64,000 bases of DNA from Chryseobacterium defluvii (GTDB lineage Bacteria > Bacteroidota > Bacteroidia > Flavobacteriales > Weeksellaceae). The notes beneath the pieces were generated by a model. That model was not told the DNA's origin and did no database searches. It worked only from the letters and a program-made list of their open reading frames with translations. A program made the translations under genes and the position numbers. The stretch spans positions 992,001 to 1,056,000 of the forward strand of contig NZ_JACHLE010000001.1 in assembly GCF_014204415.1 (NCBI RefSeq), written 5' to 3'. Positions 62,001 to 64,000 of this stretch are shown here, piece after piece (position 1 is the stretch's first letter; every line of letters begins with the position of its first letter).

Positions 62001-62620
62001 TTATAAATATCAAGCGCTACTTCCACCTCATTATCATCAACTCCTAAAACCACCGCATCTTTTACTTCCGGAATGTCTTCAAGATCATCTTTGATATCAT
62101 CAGCATATTGTCTTAACGTAAATTTCGGATAATTTCCTTTCAGATTGATATTTAAAATAGGGATTTCTTCTGAAATATTAAGATCGAAAACACTTGGCTC
62201 TACCTTAGACCCTGAGTCTACCGTAGGCCAGTCCTGATCTCCCTTTGCTTCGTCTACCTTATCTTTTATTCTCTGCTTTGCTTCAGGTAATTCTACATTT
62301 TCATCAAATTCTACCGTGATCAGACAGTAGTCCTGAAAGGAATTTGAGGTCACCTTATTTACTCCTGAAACATTCTTGAACTTATCTTCAAGCTCTTTGG
62401 TTATCAGTTTTTCAACATCTTCTGCGGAGTTCCCCGGATATACAGAAGATATATATATCTTGTTTTCTACCACTTCCGGAAAGCTTTCCCTTGGCATGGA
62501 CATGTAAGCAAAGATCCCCATAATGACTATAATGAAAGTAAGTACATATACTGTGGTTCTGTTGTCTACCGCCCAGCTGGAAAAGAACGATTCTTTTTCG
62601 TGGTGTTTATTTTCGCCCAT
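59054..62620 (-). CDS. RND efflux transporter (AcrB/HAE family)
   Basis: 1188 residues, inner-membrane pump of the HAE-like RND superfamily driven by protons. Twelve transmembrane helices in two groups flank two large periplasmic loops. The first loop begins with ESFPEVVENKIYISSVYPG. Helix 4 carries the paired aspartates in LVDDGIVVVDN, the usual proton relay. The loop after helix 8 includes GGEQEEQGKNM. An acidic/histidine-rich C-terminal tail (about 1150-1188) is longer than AcrB's. Substrates are unknown. The adaptor gene is 19 bases upstream. Confidence 0.95.
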   Translation of the reverse strand: MGENKHHEKESFFSSWAVDNRTTVYVLTFIIVIMGIFAYMSMPRESFPEVVENKIYISSVYPGNSAEDVEKLITKELEDKFKNVSGVNKVTSNSFQDYCLITVEFDENVELPEAKQRIKDKVDEAKGDQDWPTVDSGSKVEPSVFDLNISEEIPILNINLKGNYPKFTLRQYADDIKDDLEDIPEVKDAVVLGVDDNEVEVALDIYKMNASGVSFDQVINAIRNENITISGGNLISEGNRENVRIKGQISNPSDLNNFIVKPGVKIMDIATVAFKEKEKTTYARESGKDVVMINLRKRSGTNMIAAIEQAKEKIEKAKETYLPKDLDISLTSDQSTDVEHQVNELANHILIGILLVMCVLSFSMGLKNALFVGTAIPLSMLIAFAVLSAFGVTLNTMVLFAMVMGLGMLVDDGIVVVDNVYANMEKGYKRREASKFGIGEIAFPVITSTLTTVCAFLPMLMWPGIMGKFMRYFPITITVTLLASLFVALIINASMTGGGMTLDNKNITKRQAIRYTMIFAILAVVFGALRLFTGVEYFLAVVTLSILAIAAIWLYKNFFHDRIEHFQYTFFPNLAKKYQKFLRNLLQGKKPRNAFLGVVGVLIFSFILYGAMMGMGRSKVLFFPENIPKQVIIYMEYPQGTDIAKTNTATKQVEAKVLNVLRKYNDKSGKNFLVESMVTQIGKGAINPQVDAGSEADTPFKSKITITFVEFAKRHGIDTGDVMEDIRKAIPNIPGFTFTVEKDAAGPPVGYPISIELKGDNYDELLAEAHNMISFINKQGISGIEKLQSDINKESPELIIDINRETAGNMGVSTAYTGITLRRALFGQDISTFKDVKEDYDISVRLQQDQRRNTSVLFNQPITLQGPNGPVLVPMSTFSTMKEENTFNKIKRKDNTRTIMVYSNVLKDANANEIVQEIQASLKGYKTPEGITYSFGGEQEEQGKNMNFLLFALFLAMALVTSIIVFQFNSISKTLIIMTTIFLSFAGVFLGLSIFGMDFVILMTMMGIISLAGVVVKNGIVLMDFFVLKLDEKVSQKGVETHDDLELEEVKEIIIESGKERLRPVLLTATTAILGLIPLAVGLNFDVFSFLTTLNPHFSVGGDNVMFWGPLAWTIIFGLSFATFLTLIIVPVMFYIISKRKIKARRKYVEKHAHDAEKDAEEQERLKQLYPEEYEEYHKKKDSGSESE

Positions 62621-62639
62621 AATTTTAATTTATTTCAAA

Positions 62640-63896
62640 TTATTTTGAGATTTTTACCTTCTGTCCTTCCGTAAGGTTTTTGGAACCGTCTGTAATGATC
62701 ACATCGTCTGCTTTCAGCCCTCTTGTAATCTCCACACTGTTCTCAGATTTTTGTCCTGTTTCCACAAACACTTTTTTAGCCACTCCGTTCTCTCCGTTGA
62801 TGTTGGTAGCTATAAATACATAGCTTTTGTGGGCAGCATCTTCATAGATGTACTGTGCAGGGATCTGTATTGCAGACGGATTCAGGTAATCCTGGATCTT
62901 GATCTGTGCCAGTAGGTTCGGTTTTATATACCCGCCTTCATTAGAAACAGGAACCTGAATGGTAAATGTTCTTGTAGCCGGATCTATATAGTTCCCTACC
63001 AACCTCACACTGGATTTTATTGTTTTGTTCAAGGCCGGGAAGAAAACTTCTACGCTGGTTCCCGGTTTTATATTTGCCAAATAGGTTTCCGGAACGTTTG
63101 CTTCTACACGCATGATTCCAAGACTGATCAGCTTAACGATGTCTGAAGCCGGAGCAGCAGATACCGCCTGCCCGTTTTGGGTGATCACCTTATCAATCAC
63201 ACCACTAAATGGTGCAACCACTGTTGTTTTCACCAGATTAGCCCTCACTGCATCAGCCGCTTTTTGGGTGGCAGCCACCTGGCTTTGGGCTGCAGCAATT
63301 TGTTTTTGGGCAGATTCGTAATTGGTTTTCGCCTGAAGGTACTGGTATTCTGAACCGATCTTTTGTTTCCAAAGCGCCGATTGCTTTTCATAGGTTATCC
63401 TTGCCAGATTAGCCTGTGATTTTACCTGCTGAAGCTGTGCATTCATTGCAGAAACCTGTATCAATGCCTGTTTATGCTGGTCATTCAGCCCGCCGTCTGC
63501 AATTCTTCCGATTACCTGTCCTCTGTTAACTCTCTGGCCTTCTCTTACATAAAGGGTTAAAGTTCCGTTGAACTGGGATTGTACATTAACATCCTGATCG
63601 GTCGTTACATTTCCCTGGATCTCTACATTATGGGCAAATGAGGTCTGCTGCAGTTTTTGTACGGATACATATCCTGTAGTCTGGCTTACCCCCCATGCTG
63701 TAAGATTTTTATCTACTTCAGCCATCACGCTGTTCAGGCTGTCCATTTTCGCTTTCTGACGGTCTTTGTACGCCTGAAGTCCTTTTACATCTTTGGTTTT
63801 TATAAGGGCCTCCAGGGTTTTATCCTGTACATCACCTTCTTTCTTGCAGGCCGCAAGACTAAGTATTAATGCTAATGGGAGAAATATTTTTTTCAT
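62640..63896 (-). CDS. RND efflux periplasmic adaptor lipoprotein
   Basis: 418 residues from ATG 63896 (MKKIFLPLALILSLAACKK); an upstream in-frame start at 63926 is rejected because it would bury this lipoprotein signal. The lipobox is LAAC, giving a lipid-anchored cysteine near residue 17. A coiled-coil hairpin of about 60-70 residues on each side (rich in Gln and Ala) follows the biotinyl/lipoyl-like domain (QGNVTTDQDVNVQSQFNGTL as landmarks). The C-terminal membrane-proximal domain ends with GLKADDVIITDGSKNL. Partner of the RND pump. Confidence 0.93.
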   Translation of the reverse strand: MKKIFLPLALILSLAACKKEGDVQDKTLEALIKTKDVKGLQAYKDRQKAKMDSLNSVMAEVDKNLTAWGVSQTTGYVSVQKLQQTSFAHNVEIQGNVTTDQDVNVQSQFNGTLTLYVREGQRVNRGQVIGRIADGGLNDQHKQALIQVSAMNAQLQQVKSQANLARITYEKQSALWKQKIGSEYQYLQAKTNYESAQKQIAAAQSQVAATQKAADAVRANLVKTTVVAPFSGVIDKVITQNGQAVSAAPASDIVKLISLGIMRVEANVPETYLANIKPGTSVEVFFPALNKTIKSSVRLVGNYIDPATRTFTIQVPVSNEGGYIKPNLLAQIKIQDYLNPSAIQIPAQYIYEDAAHKSYVFIATNINGENGVAKKVFVETGQKSENSVEITRGLKADDVIITDGSKNLTEGQKVKISK

Positions 63897-63971
63897 GTGG
63901 AAATTTTTTATTTTAAGTTGTCCCATGAACCTTTCGGTTTCATATATAGTTTATTATTTTCGTTTGTTTTA

Positions 63972-64000
63972 TTACAGATCGCCTTTTGCTTTATCAAGGG
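63972..64000 (-). CDS. Probable TolC-family outer-membrane channel, C-terminus only
   Basis: On the minus strand the last residues read LDKAKGDL followed by TAA, which resembles the end of TolC-type proteins. It would be the first gene of the tolC-adaptor-pump operon, with the usual order. Only nine codons are visible, so this is mainly a call from position. Confidence 0.5.

Noticed and set aside
61353-62047. Open frames of 102 and 156 codons antisense to the RND transporter
   Set aside because: They are antisense shadows within a conserved RND protein; no domain or promoter supports them.

Overview
The window is a chromosomal segment of a flavobacterium, most likely Chryseobacterium or a close Weeksellaceae relative. 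The evidence is AT-rich intergenic DNA, TAnnTTTG promoter boxes typical of Bacteroidetes, a GLPGLI-family protein, a Bacteroidetes-type ATP synthase a subunit with signal peptide and long N-terminal extension, and single-lipoyl E2 components. I see no rRNA, tRNA, CRISPR array, insertion sequence or prophage. Almost all genes are intact; the window cuts atpF at the left edge and probably a tolC gene at the right edge.

Layout. 1-1.9 kb: start of the ATP synthase operon on the minus strand (small membrane gene, atpB, atpE, atpF). 2-7.2 kb: ffh, two outer-membrane beta-barrel genes with a possible small RNA between them, a PhoH ATPase and a SAM-hydrolysing DUF62 enzyme. 7.2-12.2 kb: a 2-oxoacid dehydrogenase E2, a tandem palindromic repeat array, a ClC antiporter and rpsF-rpsR-rplI. 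12.3-18.5 kb: an aldehyde dehydrogenase, a thioredoxin-like protein, and a five-gene plus-strand operon (lipid A type acyltransferase, glycosyltransferase, two alpha/beta hydrolases, DEDDh exonuclease). 18.6-24.5 kb: apaG, the sucA-sucB 2-oxoglutarate dehydrogenase operon and a START-like membrane protein. 24.7-30.6 kb: two small secreted proteins and the glgB-glgA-glgC glycogen operon.

30.8-45.8 kb is the most unusual part. An esterase with an AMPK-type E-set domain and an M17 aminopeptidase lead into a run of amide-bond-forming genes: ATP-grasp ligase, serine esterase, second ATP-grasp ligase, GCS2 carboxylate-amine ligase, class I glutamine amidotransferase, a third divergent ATP-grasp-like protein and a small membrane protein. 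These face cyanophycin synthetase (cphA), whose divergent neighbours are cyanophycinase (cphB), a DUF1275 membrane protein and an isoaspartyl peptidase. CphA would make the Asp-Arg polymer, CphB would cut it to beta-Asp-Arg, and the isoaspartyl peptidase would release Asp and Arg. The ATP-grasp/GCS2/amidotransferase set predicts an additional peptide-like metabolite of unknown structure, perhaps related to cyanophycin.

45.9-64 kb: a YtxH-like stress gene behind a sigma-54-like promoter, a methyltransferase, a PH/SHOCT protein, hisS, an HRDC protein, a short SSB, an HPP membrane protein, a TIGR01777 epimerase, a cobalamin riboswitch with a very long leader before metE, an AT-rich accessory patch with an HNH endonuclease, and an RND efflux operon. 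A dispersed family of palindromic repeats with ends like GTCATGCTGAGC / GAAGCATCT or GTCATTCCGAAGG / GATGCTTACAGCATGAC occurs at several intergenic sites.
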